Below, piece after piece: positions 25,301 through 40,300 of a stretch of DNA of 62,000 nucleotides. Each line of letters begins with the position of its first letter. Within the stretch, counting starts at the first letter, position 1. The stretch covers positions 4,927,227 through 4,989,226 of the forward strand of contig NC_049989.1 in the NCBI RefSeq assembly GCF_000003815.2, in the 5' to 3' direction. Under the pieces are notes generated by a model that saw only the letters and a list, made by a program, of their open reading frames with translations, had not been told where the DNA came from and made no database searches. Made by a program: the position numbers and the translations under genes. Source of the stretch: Branchiostoma floridae. Lineage: Eukaryota; Chordata; Leptocardii; Amphioxiformes; Branchiostomatidae.

Positions 25301-28300
25301 GCTGGATGAAACTGGTGATGCTGTACCTGTGCAGTTTTTACTATTATATTATTGCCATTGATATGTTTTAGCACAATAGTTTACTGTAGTAAATTCTGAC
25401 ATAGTTTTCTGACTGTCCTTTCAGGTGACTTTGACTGTATTTTGAACGATTCTGACATAGTTTTCTGACTGCCCCTTCAGGTGACTTTGACATCCCCTCA
25501 TCCCGTGAAGACGTAGACAGAGACAGCCCGTGGAACCAGTGGCTGCGGGGAGAGGTGCCCGGGCTGTTTGCCCAGGCCCTGCAGTCATTCAAGGTCTCTA
25601 TTATCATTTTTATAAGATGTTGATGAAATGTCCTTTCATTAGAAAAAATTAAAATCATGTAAAGTTTTTTTTGGTAGTAGTGCGTAAATTCTAATTTGCC
25701 ATTTTAATCAGTAATATTGTAATGGCACTTACATCAATAAAGTACAGTGTATTACACACAATTTAGAGTTTTCTGCATCATCTAATATTCAAAGGTGGTA
25801 ATTAGACAATATACAAAGATCCACCCACCTTAAATTGGAATGATGAAATAGCTATTTTAGAATCGTGCATTGAACTGTTGTGCACCACTTATGTTATAGA
25901 ATAAATCATGAATTCTTGGCTTTAAAAAATACCCATATTCAGCTTCTTGGATTATTATTTTTCTTCTTCTGTTAGTACCCATGGTCATGACGATAATCAT
26001 TATGGCCCATACACAAGGTACCCCAATTGTAAGTATGATCCATTCGCAACAGGAAGGAGCCCTATGTTTTTCGATAAGTGGAGTGATTTTTTTCAATGTG
26101 CTCAAGGTGTGAATCTCACTGAACACAGGACTTCCATTTTGTTTATTTGTTTGTTTGTCCTGTAGAACCTGGAGGGAGTGAGTGGTGTGGAGGCAGTGTG
26201 CAGGTTCCTACAGTTTGTGCCCATGCCTGATGAGATACTGGATTTCTTCAAGCCTGTGGCCATGCAGATTGTGCAGCACATCAAGGCACAGGCCTTCATG
26301 CCTGTCCAGGCAGAGGATGGTGAGGCTACGGGCTTCTCACCACTGCTTAAAGTTTAGCAAAAGATTGTTTCCAGTTACATTTCTAAATTCAATATTGAGG
26401 CAAAGGACATCAGTAAAGCTATGTCAGTAAGTGTCTATGAGTAAGAGAGCATTTTATAATTCAGTGGATGGCATTTCAGCACCATGGAACTTCTAGTAAC
26501 TGCAATTTTGAGGATAGGGAAAGAGACCTCACTTCTAAAACTGAGGTTTGGAGCTAAAAATATATGGGAGTGCCTATGTTTTGCCAGGTACAATTTGACA
26601 ATCTAAAGGGACATACTGTAAAATTAAAGTTACTGTTTTCGGTCATTTCTCTACATAATGAGTTGAGTCTATCTTATTACACTGCACAGCAATATTTACA
26701 ACATATGACTACAACTTTGTTGAGCCGTGAGGATGTCTTGAAATATGCGCACTTCCCTCCGCCGCTTGAGTTGTCCGCCATTTTATTCAACTCGCCGGCG
26801 AGCCAAAGTGCGCTTTAGAACGCGTTCGGTGGTTCGCTCGAATCATTACTGAAGTTTGTTGAAAGTCCCCGCTAAGCTCCGAAGATCTGCGACCGCAACG
26901 GTCGATTCGGAAATCTACGGTCGGCTTACTTCCGGTAGGCTACCCGGAAGTAAGTGAATTTGGTCGCAGCTTACTTTGACGTTGTTAATAAGCACTAGAA
27001 ATGTGATAAAATGACGCAGATAAGTTAGAAATAAGTTGCAAATGTCAATCTGAATGGAGATGTTCAAGTTCAGAACATTTGAAAATTTGGCGGCAAATTT
27101 CTACATTATGTCCCTTTAAAGGAATTTTCAAACTTTGTATTAAATTTAATTGCTGTTTTCTAAATATTATTTCCCTAGGACAAATTTCTTGGAAGCTGCC
27201 ATCAGAGACCATCCTTTCCCATGATCCTCTTGTGAAAGATGTGATTGACAGCCAGTTGCTTAGCAACACTCTGAACCTGTTCTATATCCATGGCGATGTG
27301 GCTGCTGTCCTGGAGAGGTACCCTGCACTCTCCACTGTGCTGGGCATCCAGAAACTGTCAACCAATCATCTGATAGAAGTGGGGAAGGCCATGGCTACTA
27401 CCTTCATGCAACAACCTGAGGCTGGAGGTAAGCAGTGGGGTTCTTGCTTGAATGTCATTTGCATCTTCCTACAATGTCATGTGTCTCTGTCATTACACAT
27501 TCCAAAGCAGAGAAGAATGTTGTCTTGCCAGCATGTGTATAATATGTTTTGTATTCAAGGTGTTATTCTGTCATGGTTTAGGAACATGGTGAATTTTTTT
27601 TGCCAAGAAAAACATGACCATATATGGTTAGCTTTGAAATGACAAATTTTGCAATGTGCAGTGTGCGTGACCTATCTGTGATATAGCTGTGAAAAGGAAA
27701 CTGTGGTAAAACAAACTTTTCTGTATCCAATTCCAAATATTTGCTTTCATTATTGCACATATCAATTAATGTTATGAAGTGAAATGTTTATAACAATTTT
27801 GTCAAATGTGCACATCCTTTCAGTTTCAGTCTAACTTATCTGTTTTGCTGACTTCTAACTTTTTCTTCATTGTAGCTCATGCAGAAAATCATCTGTCGTT
27901 CATTTGTTCCAGAATCCCTGTTCATGGTGGCAAAGGTTGCTAAGTGGTTGGCGTGTGTGCACCGTGCCCAGGAGCAGGAGTACAACAGCTCGGACGAGAT
28001 GGTGAAACAACTGCAGGACATCTGCATCCTGCCACTCTCCTGCGGCAGCTTTGCCTCCGCCAACGGACCCACCATTTTCTTCCCACTGTCTGAAGGTCTG
28101 TGATCCGCTATATATCTATTTTCACTCCACCATGCCGTAGGTATGGTACGGAATGAAAATATTGTTTTCATCATGTTTCTTCTTCGACTCCTATTGCGAT
28201 CATTAACTTTGGTATGATATAGTGCATGAGATATTTAGTACTAAAAGGGCCCATTATCATTTTTGGCCCAAAATCATGTTCATAATTTTGTCATAACCAT

Positions 28301-31300
28301 TGATTGTATATCTTCATTTGGGGTTGAAATTTTTCAATGCTGTGCTAGGAGAAAATGTTCTTTGTTCAGGTTATTTTATAGCATTACCATTGTGCTGGTC
28401 ATTTTCATTGCTTGCCTTAAATGCCTGAATTGTCCAAAAGTTAAGTCTATGGATTTTATGCAGAGATTGAAGAGTTTTCAAATATTGTTTACCTGGATGT
28501 CTTACCAACATAAGCATGCCCTTTATTGGACTTAATCTATTGTATAGGACACTCTTTAAATGTTAGGTTGCTTCAGACTAAATACTATAGAATTTTAGTA
28601 AAATTATGAAATGAAGATAAATCAAAACAGTAGCTAAAGTTTGATATAGAATAAGAAAAAAAAAGTTCCTGACATGTATGTTCATGTTTTCCCCCACCTA
28701 CCCACTATAGGCCAGGTAAAGGGAGTGACATCAGTGCTAGCACGGGACTTGAACACCGTGCACCCTGGCCTGCTGTCCCTCCTGGACGATGTGGGGAACT
28801 CCCACGCCCGACTGATGCTGAACACCCTGGGGGTGAAGAAGATCTCCCCCATCGATGTCATCAACCATCACATCCTGCCTATCCTGGAGTCTGAGGAGTG
28901 GAAGGTTTGTGGACATGTGCCTTCTTGTTTTGTATTTATCAGTGAAGAAAACGTAAAAATTTAATGAATGTTGTCACTGTAGTTGGCCTAACATTTCAGG
29001 GGATGGTCAGGTTTGTGTTTATGCCTTTGTTTTGTATTTAGGCGATGTTGATTTGATTACATTGTATATGGATGACATCTGTGCGTACATTGGTATTTTC
29101 GGCTGTTTCCAAAAAGAAAAGTTTTCAAGTGTAAATCATACAAAGCAGCTGCAAAAGGAGCAAATATATACTGTGGATGAAAAATGTATATATTGGAAAG
29201 CATTATACTATTGTCGTAATCAATTCTAAGGTCAAAGAAGAAGATGTGAAAACAAAAAGTAAAGAATCTATTGTTAGGTTTTTAAATACTGTATTTGGTC
29301 ATTTGTTCAACCTTCCAGACCATTTAGATTTCATAATGAAGGCAACTTCTTTTTAGCCAAGCCTTTTTTTATTCGCACACTAGTATCAATTTTGGGGTTC
29401 CCAGGGTTCCATATAATCAAAACCATTGTGGCCTTATCAGTGAAGTATACCTATACAGTGAATATTGTCACTGTAGCTGGCCTAACATTTCTGTTTAGAA
29501 ATTTCAGAGGGTGGTCAGGAACTCAACCCAAAAGCAGCTACATTTGGTTCTTTGTTTTGTAAGTTGTTGCTGTTTGTCAATTGTTAATTGATTAAATTCC
29601 CCCTTTAGGCTGTACTGAATGGGTCTTAATAAGTGCTACACGTATATCATGGTTTGATGTACAAGAAAAAGGGAGCACAAACATGACACGATACAGAATA
29701 TTTTGACCTTTGAATATGTATTCAAATCAAAGAATGAAGCAAGTAATATGTCAATGATATTTAAGTGTTAAAAGCCTCAGATACCTGTAAATTTACGTTG
29801 TGTTCTTTAGACAACTTGAATGATCGGATGGAATCATTGTCAGTTACATGACATAATGTACTGTATATGATTTACATGGATCTGAATACACATGTACATC
29901 GCATTTGTGCAGTATATACATGCATGTAGTTAGGCAGATTTGTCAAATAGTAGGACTGCAGACCTTTACACATTTATGATGCTACATGTAGTTTTTGCAG
30001 CAGTCTCAAAGTAATACATGTACAACTTCATTGGTGACTAAGAAAGGAGATGTTCAGATCAAAATACATCTTCCTCCATTAATATACTAGTGTCTATTAG
30101 TAAGTACATCATGGACTCAAATGAAATTTGATTATTCCAAGCTAACAAAGCTACAAATTCCCTTATTCTTTTTATGATATGTGCTACACATTAAAAACAC
30201 ATTAAAAGTGATTACCATATTCTTGATTATAATGTTACATCCTGGGTTGTGTATAATACAACGGTACTTTTACTTATATCATTTCCATGTATTTTTGTGT
30301 TCAATATGGTCTTTTTTTCAAACAAGTTCACAAACATAATAGGTATAGTACAGATGCTGTTACAGTATTACATCTTAAGGGTGAATGTTGTCTAATTTGG
30401 AAATATATACAATTGATCTATAGAAAAGATATACATTAATGGTTCCAAACTCCTCAGTGATTCCCATTACTTTCCATGAAAGTTTCTTACATGTACATGC
30501 ATGTAACATGAAATAAAGGTCCATCATCCTTAAGCAATATTATCTGACTTATTAGATAAAAATTATGATATTAATCATATAATTCATAAATAAAAATGTA
30601 AATCAGTAAGATTTCTCTCTAGATACATTTGTATGGTCCACCTAGAACATACATTAGTACATGAAATAGTCAGTGTGTATCTTTCTAGTCAGTCATGTAC
30701 ATGTACTTTACTATGGTACATCGTCAAGATATTCACATTATTCTGACTCATAGAATTTAGGACATTGTCCCTAACAGGATGCCAGGACTTACTATTGAAA
30801 TTTTGTAGTTATTCCTCCAAAACAATATTAAACTCCTCAGAAGTCTATGAATCATCTAATGCAAATGTACTGTACTACATTGTACCACACATGTTAAAGA
30901 GAATGAAACATCTGTTCTGCTAAAGATTGTCTATTAATCTCACAAAACGTAACAAGGTAGTCTCATTTCCCTTGTGGTTGAAGTTGAACTCTTAATATCT
31001 TGTGTCTTACAACATTGAAAAAAAATCAGAAGCTGTGCACAATTCTTCTTGTTAAAGAGAAAAGCAGAAAAGTTAAAGTAGAAACCTTATTGGCTATTGG
31101 CTACATAAACCTTTTGCTCACATAGATTTTGACTTTCTGTCATCATCTTTGTTTACATTCATACCACGAATCTTGTCTTACTATTGTCACATATAAATAA
31201 AGGAAAAAGGAAAGTGATCTCAATCCAGTTTTAGCTCACTGTAGAGCTAGTCTTCCACTGGTCATGACAGAGAAGAAAGACGCTAAGCACCTTATAATGT

Positions 31301-34300
31301 ACAGTATTTACAGGTTCATTGTACCGGGGGAAATTCCCCTAGCTCTTTTTGACAAGCACAATAAACAGTGGACCACGGCTTAACGTCCCGTCCTAAAGAC
31401 TGCAACGCTTTCTTGTAGCGTGCATTTCGGGTGAGCGACACAGCCGGAATCAAACTCACGGCTTCTAGTTACAGGGACAGGGCCACGCACTAACCACTGG
31501 ACTACGCACACTACATTATACACTGTATCAGATTTATCCCAAGAGGCATAATTTGCAAATAGATCAATCAATATTAAAACTTTGTAAGACATTAGGCAAT
31601 AAACATGTTTTTAGATGTCGTTTGGATGTCCATTCATTCTTTATAGGATGTCTATTTCATTTGAAGGAATCCTAAACCTGGTCAATCTTAAAGTTGGTTT
31701 TAAAAGTCTGTTAGACAACTGTTTAGCCTTAGGAATGCCACATAAATCTATAGGGGATGGTGGTATGCTAAGTTTTCCAGTTGTACCCTAAGGCTGTTGT
31801 TAAGGTTTTGTTAGGGTTTGGTAGATGTGCACACTATCATAGCCATCTGCTGAGTTGCTCTCACTTTTGGTAGCATGGACTTTCTTTGCTTTTTTAAGGG
31901 GAAGAGGGGGAGGCTGATCGCTTGGAACTTTGCTTGTTTCTGGGGATTTAAGGCTCTTGTATGCATGTTGAACAGGGGGAGGTTGGTCATCTGGAACTTT
32001 GCTTGTTTCTTGGGATTTAAGTGGAAGAGGGGGAGGCTGATCACTTGGAACTTTACTTGTTTCTGCAGCTGGTGGTTTAATACTCTCGTATGCATGGGGA
32101 AGAGGGGGAGGCTGATCATCTGGAACTTTGCTTATTTCTGGGGNNNNNNNNNNNNNNNNNNNNNNNNNNNNNNNNNNNNNNNNNNNNNNNNNNNNNNNNN
32201 NNNNNNNNNNNNNNNNNNNNNNNNNNNNNNNNNNNNNNNNNNNCGAAACTTGAAGTGACGTCCACTTAGTGCTGAAGTTGGTCAACTGGAGCAACAGTTT
32301 GCGTGAACTTGTGTCCGAATTCTTTCTATCTCTGACGTCACGATGTGTTACACTTGTTGTGAAGTGATGGCAGAAGCGCTTTCACTGGTGACTATGTGGA
32401 TTATTTACCCTTGGCAGCACGTAATCCCGGTTTTGTCACTGAAAACCATGTTTATGTGACCTGTTAGGAAGGAAAACCCGAGTCGTCGTGTTTGATACAT
32501 TTGTTTCATGACGTGAGAGACAAGGTGTCATGTTTATGTGAACACAAATTAACATTCGGTGTCGCGATAAATACTTGCATTGCCAAATATTGCGTGGGTT
32601 AAGGGTTCTTTGGGTAGGGTCAAAGTTACAGAGTGTTAGTGTTTGTCTATACAGCCCTTCTCCTAAACCCGCTCGGACTTCTGCTGGAAAATTACTACGC
32701 CGCACGACTGTGACTCCATTTTCTACCCTCAAATAACTCTCCGAGCAATGTCGGAGCAATTGTTCAACAGGTAGTCTTTGGCGTGACACCGACAAGATCA
32801 CATTACTCAGCACCAGTGAGCTGTTCCAGTGTTGATACAGATCACCATACGTCTACGAAAGGTCTGTTAAAAACACTTGGTAATTTTCACGGTTATTCGG
32901 ATTGTGATGATATTTTGGTATGTGGGTGGGTCTTAGGAAGACAACGGTCAAGATCGTCTTTTGATGCTTTAGTGTGTAACCTTGGCACTGCGACAGAACT
33001 TCCGATTTTTATCTTTTGTGTTGGATATGCTGGGCTTTCGATGGTTTATGTAAAGTAAAAAGTGGTGTAGGCTTATCCTCCTAGAAGCCTGCCTTTTGAA
33101 GTTTTAAATTGTGTCTTCATTTGATCAACATTCCTATCGCTTCACGGAGAAGATAACTCTAAACGCAGGTTGATTACAGTTGCCAATGAATAACAGGTAT
33201 TTAAGCAAGCTGGCAAAGTAACCAGACAAAAACATAAACCTAAGTTTTGTGTGACGTGCGACCGTCTGTTACATTCCTCAATACAGTTCTGACTGGTACA
33301 CATTGCACTGCAGCATAGGTGTCGTTGCTTTCACATGTGATCAGCACAACGCATTCAGACCTTCTTGAGGCATGCAGACACAGATATCTGGAATTCAGAA
33401 ATAGACACGCACAAACAAACAAACATACCTACATACATACTTGACGGACCAAACCAAAACATGCCTCTTTTTCCTACAGCTAACACTCCACAAAATGACA
33501 TTTAATCCGGAGGAATCCGACGGATACAGAATCGTGCATCATGGCAGATACAGAACGTTTCAGAGTAAATCCGGACAAATCCATGATCCTTGATTCTACT
33601 AGAAAATTGTCCAATTGCACTATGCAGCAGTAAATATTGCTTTGTGGGATGCTGATAATGGTGATGCCACATCATCATCACTTCTTAATCAGTAGCGTAG
33701 TCAATTGGATTGGTTGTGAAATTTGAAGTGTTAAATTATGAAATGATGTGACAGATATGCTGGAAATAATTTTCCAAACTCCAGAGCATTGAATAATGAC
33801 TCCAAATGAATAGATGGATACGTAATTGTATGAATATGTTGAATGATAAGCCATTCTATCAAAGTTCGTATGTTGGATCTGTATGTATCTGTGGCAAATG
33901 CAAACATATTCTGTGTCAGAACATATGATAGATTGTGGAAAGACCGTATGTTGGTCCTGACAATATACTCGACAGATACGAACGTTACGGTTCCGTATCT
34001 GTACATGTCGAAAATCCATGTTTTCGGATTTTGTCAGATCTGAGGTTCCGGATAGTAGTAATTGATGTTCGGCTTTGTTACGGAATCCTATCCTCGAATC
34101 TACGAGAAAATGCATACAATACGGGTCCGTACCCGTCGAAACTCCTTATTTTCGGATTGCGAATAATGGCGTCCGATGTTAGGATTTGCCTATATCCGCC
34201 TATATTCGCCTAAAATACAAATACAAAGAAACACCTGTACGTATCTACTAGGATACGAGATTATTTTGTAGCGATGCCAATATATATAATCTACTCCAAA

Positions 34301-37300
34301 CACCCCACAATGCTGACTAGATTATAACCGGACTTCTCCACCAAATAGTCCATGAGGAAGACTGAACTCATGTAACTGTCCGGGTGGTCCGAGTCCAGAC
34401 TGACGATGCCTCCATTGTTGTCCAGTTGGTTGGCGATGACGCGGAGAGCTTTGGGAACCCTCTCTACATCTCTGTTCTTGAAGTAGTTCGCAACTGTCAG
34501 GAGCCATTTTTCTGTGTCACAAAATGAAAGGAAAATATGTATACATCATGCCACATGGGCGATATTTTTCCTGCAATGGACAAGCAGATCCTTTTTTAGC
34601 TGTAGAAGGCTTTGGAATCACTATGTTTTGTTAGAACGTCAACATTACGGAATATAGGATTATTCTTTTTCACAACCAGTTAGCACTCATTTTGCTTACA
34701 TTTCGGTGTCTCTCAGACATTTGAGTACTGGAAGGACTGAGTGAGGAAGTCAGTACTCTACGGTGACCTTACATCGGCTACATATAGCGGTGAGCAGCAG
34801 AACTTGAGTCATAAGCTCTGATGAAGGTGTCTGAGAGACATCGAAACGTAAGCAAATTGAGTACCAACTGGTNNNNNNNNNNNNNNNNNNNNNNNNNNNN
34901 NNNNNNNNNNNNNNNNNNNNNNNNNNNNNNNNNNNNNNNNNNNNNNNNNNNNNNNNNNNNNNNNNNNNNNNNNNNNNNNNNNNNNNNNNNNNNNNNNNNN
35001 NNNNNNNNNNNNNNNNNNNNNCCATCGGTTGGAGGGAGCGAGCTGTCGGCTGGATGATCCTCAAGCCCAGAGACTTGGCTTCGTTTATGACGGTGTCTGT
35101 CACTTTCTCGGGTAAGTAGTAAGCTGTTTGTATGTCCACTTCGCTCAGACGCTGTATGGCACTGACTAGCCCCGTCCGGATCCAGGGCGATGCCTGCATC
35201 GAAAATTGTCCTAGCGGAAATGGTTGGCTCTGCAGGCAACAAAATCATGGAGTGTGTCACGGATTCTTAAAAATACTGCTGTAGTGTATGTTGTAGTATC
35301 ATGGAAATCTGTCGTTCCTTTTTCACTTTTCCTAATTGTATGTTAAGCAAACGCCCCTGCAGTTCCCGGGTATGCTGATAGAGGGCTCAGACCATAGCAT
35401 GTGATAACAAAAGAAACAAAAACCGGAAGATCAGTACCAAGGTCATGTTAAGACCTATCGTTCTAAACCAGAGAGTCACAGAACGGGTCGACACGGCACA
35501 TACCACTGCACAAAGTGTATTCAATTCAGTCATTCACTCCATACCACTAGTAACTAGGTGCCATTAGGAGCCCCTTACACACGTGTACACTGTACAATGG
35601 TGGGGGATCGTAACAGGTCACACAAACGGGGGCCCAAACCTCCAAATCGACCTTGACCTTCGTCTTCAAAACCCCTATTCACTTGTGAAGCATCATAACA
35701 ATCCATCTATGTTTCTAAAAGTTATGCTAGACCACAAATGTTCGGCAAAGTGGCGTCGGGCGTGGCGTAACTGGTAGAGCGTTCGGCTCGGAATCTAGAG
35801 GTTCTGAGTTCGATCCCCGCCGTGCCCCCCGACGTTGTGCCCTTGGGAAAGGCACTTTACACGACCTTCCTCACTTCACCCAGGTGTAAAAATGGGTACC
35901 TGACTTCGGTCGGGGAGGTAAAAGACTATATATACCTTCTGTCTGTACCGTGTATGTGGCGCTGTTAATATAAGTTACAAAACTTGAGTCCAGTGCCACA
36001 TTGTCCTCGTCTGTCCAATAGCAAAATAGAAAAAAAAATGTTCGAAAACACAAGCGCACACACAATTAAACACGCACAGGCACATACACACACACACGCA
36101 AACACGCACAAATACACACACACATATACCACAAGCAACACCTCGATTTTTCATAGTAGAAACAAGCCTCACCTCGCGCATGCCTATTGTGAACGTTTTG
36201 GCCCATTCCGTCACCAGTTCCGGAAACGTTTCCACGAAGTCACCATAGAGGAAGAGTGTGACCGGCATCCTGCTCGAATGAGCTGCTATTGTCTGTACCA
36301 ACTTGTGCGCGGCCTTGACGTTCATACCGACTAGAACAGCCAGCGCCAGGCGGGGGGCACCCGAGGGGGGAGCCGAGCAGCTGGAGTAGACCGTGCCCGG
36401 AGAGCCTACAAAACTCTCGGATGCCTTGGATGTAATCGAGAATAGTAATATTGATTATGTTAATATTGATTATGCCTTACAGCTAACTCAACTCGCCGAC
36501 AATGAAGTGTGGCCAAGATTCCTGCTTACGTCTTGTAGCGCCAATGTCCTCTGGTGTCGTTTTGGTAGATGTTATGATCTTTCGACATTGATTACGTCCT
36601 TCCTTAATCTCGCCATTAAGACTATATGGATTTTTCGTTGTACTTCCCGCGAGTTGCATTTGGTCGGTATGGTCGGTGCCCAGAACACATTGAAACTATC
36701 TATATTTAGGTGGTATGTCTTCTTAGTCAAATATACTGAACAAATAAAATCGATAAAAAATACCTAGACTGTTATCGTAAACAACCCCCTGCTACAGCTC
36801 GCGGTACTCACCAATGGAGGGTGCATGGTGTTAAAGTCTCCGTAGTACCTGATTTCAGCCTCCCATTTTATAAAACTTTTGCCCTTCTTCAGTACTTCTT
36901 TCTCCAGACTTATCTTCTGTTTTTTACTCCAGCCTGTTGCTGGTTGCCAGGGATGAAACTCTCCGTAAAATCTGTATACATTGAAAAGTAAAATAAGTCA
37001 TTTGTTAATCTGAAGTTGTTATTGGTTTATAATTCATCATAGAGGAGTGTTTAAAATGTTTTCGGCTTCAATCAAAACGATTGTGAAATCTCCGTAGTCA
37101 TTCAAAACCTCTCATACGCCCGCAGAATTGTCGCCTGTTTCTGTAACGATGACGCTTAAAGCTTCTTTTATAGATAATTAAAGATCGTTAGTTGGGTGGT
37201 AAAGGACAGGGAAACTAAAGAAGAAACAAATGATCAGTCCTCTCTCCCTGTCCTGATTGAACTAAATCTGCAACCCATTATTTTTTCGGTGCACATCCTT

Positions 37301-40300
37301 GCCGTGCACTGGAAAACATGATATCGCTTTTATTTCCTGACCGTTTTGACACTGCAGCTGTACGGCCACTTCGAGAGAAGCACGAGACTTACTTGTCCAC
37401 CCACTTGAAGGTTCCGTCTTCCAGCATCTTCTTTAAGATGTCGTACTCGGCACCCTCCACGTCAAGCTTGAAGATGACGTAGTCTTCCACCGCCGTGTTT
37501 TCCTGAATCCAGCGGGACAGGTCGACTGTCGGCACCGGCCGTTGATGAGACAACTTCCGTTGGCCTCCATTCTTGGTGTCTTTTTTCTCGTCATCGTAAG
37601 CAAAAAGTGTCCCCCCTCCCCACTGCATGTCCATTTTTTTTGTTTTTCCCTTGTCCGGGGACCAGGCTGACTCCGAGTAAGCCGTCATATTTCCTGGGGT
37701 GGTCACACAACAAATGTTTTAGAAATATCATAATCATGAAGAACAAGTTCTCTGAATGTGTGAGTTGCTATATTGATAGCTACGGTAAGAAAATGCATAA
37801 ATTTTTGTATTTATTGCACTTTCCAATGGCCTAAAAATGTTTAGCTACTAAGTACCAAAAGCGTGTCTAATCAACAGAGACATTGTGGGTTGAAGTGAAA
37901 CATAATAAAAAGAAGCCCCCCCCCCCCCCCGCAACATCAAACAACACCATAAAATATATCGTAAGATACATGTGCAGGAAAACATGGTATTAGGAGCCAA
38001 CTAGTACTAGTCTTATTCCTGTATTCAAGAAGTGTACTAAGTAACACCTGAGTGGTACATGCATGGTAGACTATTATCATTAGTCCTTACCAAGTCCGAA
38101 ACTAAAACTAGTAAAAGCTACCACGCCGGTGTTACATATACATCTACCGATTACTAAATTTAGTTCTATTTCTACAGTCATGACTACCTCCTATTGTCAT
38201 TTTTACTAGTAAAATCAAAGCTACCACATGACATATTTTTCATTTTGGTATTTTCTCGTTATTTTAACCATCTCCTGAGGGGATTTTTTTTCTAAATCAG
38301 ACGAAAATCCATAAAATGTATTTGTTCTGACCTAGCTAACATTCCTTGGCCTATCAGAAAGTAATGACTACATATCATCATAATCATTTGTATCACACAT
38401 GCATGGTATTTTACGATGCAATCCTTGTTGTAAGCATTGTGTGTAGATAGAGACAACCGTGCCCCTCACTCTCTCTTTTACTCCATGTTGATTTGATTAT
38501 ATGGATGACATCCGCGCGGGCATCAACTTTTTTTCGGCCGTTTCCAAAAATAGAAATAACTATAAAGGCCAACAGATCAGTTGGTTATTTCATGACACAG
38601 TAACCAAAAACTACATGTTTGGTCAAAAATGGCAAAAAATCCCAAATCTAACAATTTTGCACACCATTAGTGTGAATGGAGTTCTGTGGGCACATGTTCT
38701 GCACATCTTAACACTAAATTTCAGGTCATTTGGTTTTAATACAAGGGCATAGGAGCCAAAAATATAAATTGTCTCTCTCCATTTCCGCCGTGGTCATACC
38801 TAGCATGCCTCTGGCAGGCAGGCACACACGTCCTAGCTCTTCACAGCCATACCGGAAGTGAAAAGAGACTCCTCCCACTTCCGCCTGTGGCTGTGCTCCC
38901 GTGAAACCCCAGTTCTTTTTCTCGCTACGCAGGTTACACACACGCGTTTCTAGCTCCGCGTTTTTTCGCGTTTACTTCTATTACAAGTTTCGTTTGAGTG
39001 TTAATAGACATGTCTAGTCTCTAAGTTCTTAGTTTCTTTGCTAATACACTTCTGGGAAGTGTTTTTTTCGTGCGTGAGGAGGTTTGGTCGCGTCAAATCT
39101 TACGCAGCTCCGACACGTGTGACGGGCAACATGTCCAGGCACGCATCCGCCCCCTCGCCCCTGGAATCTTCGACGGAAGCTGAGCGCTTGTTGGCGTTGT
39201 GCGAGTCTCTTTGTTTCCGGCGAGTAGCCAGCAAAACGAGCTACTACTAGGTGGGCGGACACCCGTGGCTCCGCAGGAGTGGAATGACCAGCATCCTCCC
39301 ATGCTAATATTGACGTGCGGTTGACCGACCGTTTTTCGGCAGAGTTTCCCGCGGCGGTTTAATAGGAGAGCGGCACGTCGCTCAGAGAGTGTTCGTTCAC
39401 CAACATGTCGAACCGTGTCCGCGTTTTTTTGGGTATTCGTAGTAGTTATCAGCGGTTTGTTTACAGCGACGTCTAGGCTTCGTCTCCTCGACCGCTTCGG
39501 CAGCATGTTCCAACCGCCCGCGGGCCCAGCTGCGCGGGCCCTTCCGCCTTTTATCAGGTAAGTTTGTTTCCGCGGCATACTGTCGCCGCGCGTAGTCCTC
39601 ACTACACCCCGTCTTGTGACCGATATGTGTTTACGGAAATTTCCCGCAGTATTTTTACTTGAGCAGCTCCACTTCCGTGTTTGTATAGTGGCGAGTATCC
39701 TCGCCTGTCACGCGGGAGACCGGGGCTCGTTTCCCGACACGGAGCCAGGAAGCAGATGGGTATTTGAGTAGTCACGGAGTGTCTATGATTCATTATCCTT
39801 CATTACCAGGTGAGCAAGCTCGTTTGAGTCCTGGTCATTGTTCAAATTAGTTTCACGTCAGGGTGTTTTTGCTCGTTCCTCGAGCGACATATGCACAGAA
39901 GCTGAGTGCTGTTTTGTCGTCACTATATTGAAAGTGTTTAAATGCTGTGTCCCAATCCACGTGCATACATTGCTATGAAAGTGTTTCAGGTGAGCTACGC
40001 TCGCACCACATTCCTGCCTGGGTGGAGACGTTTGCAGTTCCACCGAGTCCACTTCGGCAGGGTAGCGCGGATGTGCTGCCAACACAATAATGGTGCACCA
40101 TGTGACACCTTTGGGACACAACAGCAGAGAACCCATTCCAACCAGTCTTCCTCGGAATTTGGTCATGGGTCACAGCAGCATAGGTGTCAGCGGACACGAG
40201 AATGTATCTGAGATGTAGTGCGGCCTTTTCGGAGCCCGACGATTCTCACACAGCCGGCATGCAGACCGGGAGTGTGACTAGTATCAGCCGTCGTTTCTTG

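Noticed and set aside
27876-27912. Upstream acceptor for exon 28
   Set aside because: Joining exon 27 to 27876 gives a stop after about 20 codons; the acceptor at 27912 restores a long frame.
35759-35829. tRNA gene
   Set aside because: Same reasoning: the tRNA-like part runs straight into a conserved SINE tail.
39093-39602. 169-codon minus-strand frame inside the 4.5-kb transposon
   Set aside because: No recognisable domain, arbitrary composition, and CpG-rich sequence favours open frames; no transposase motif.
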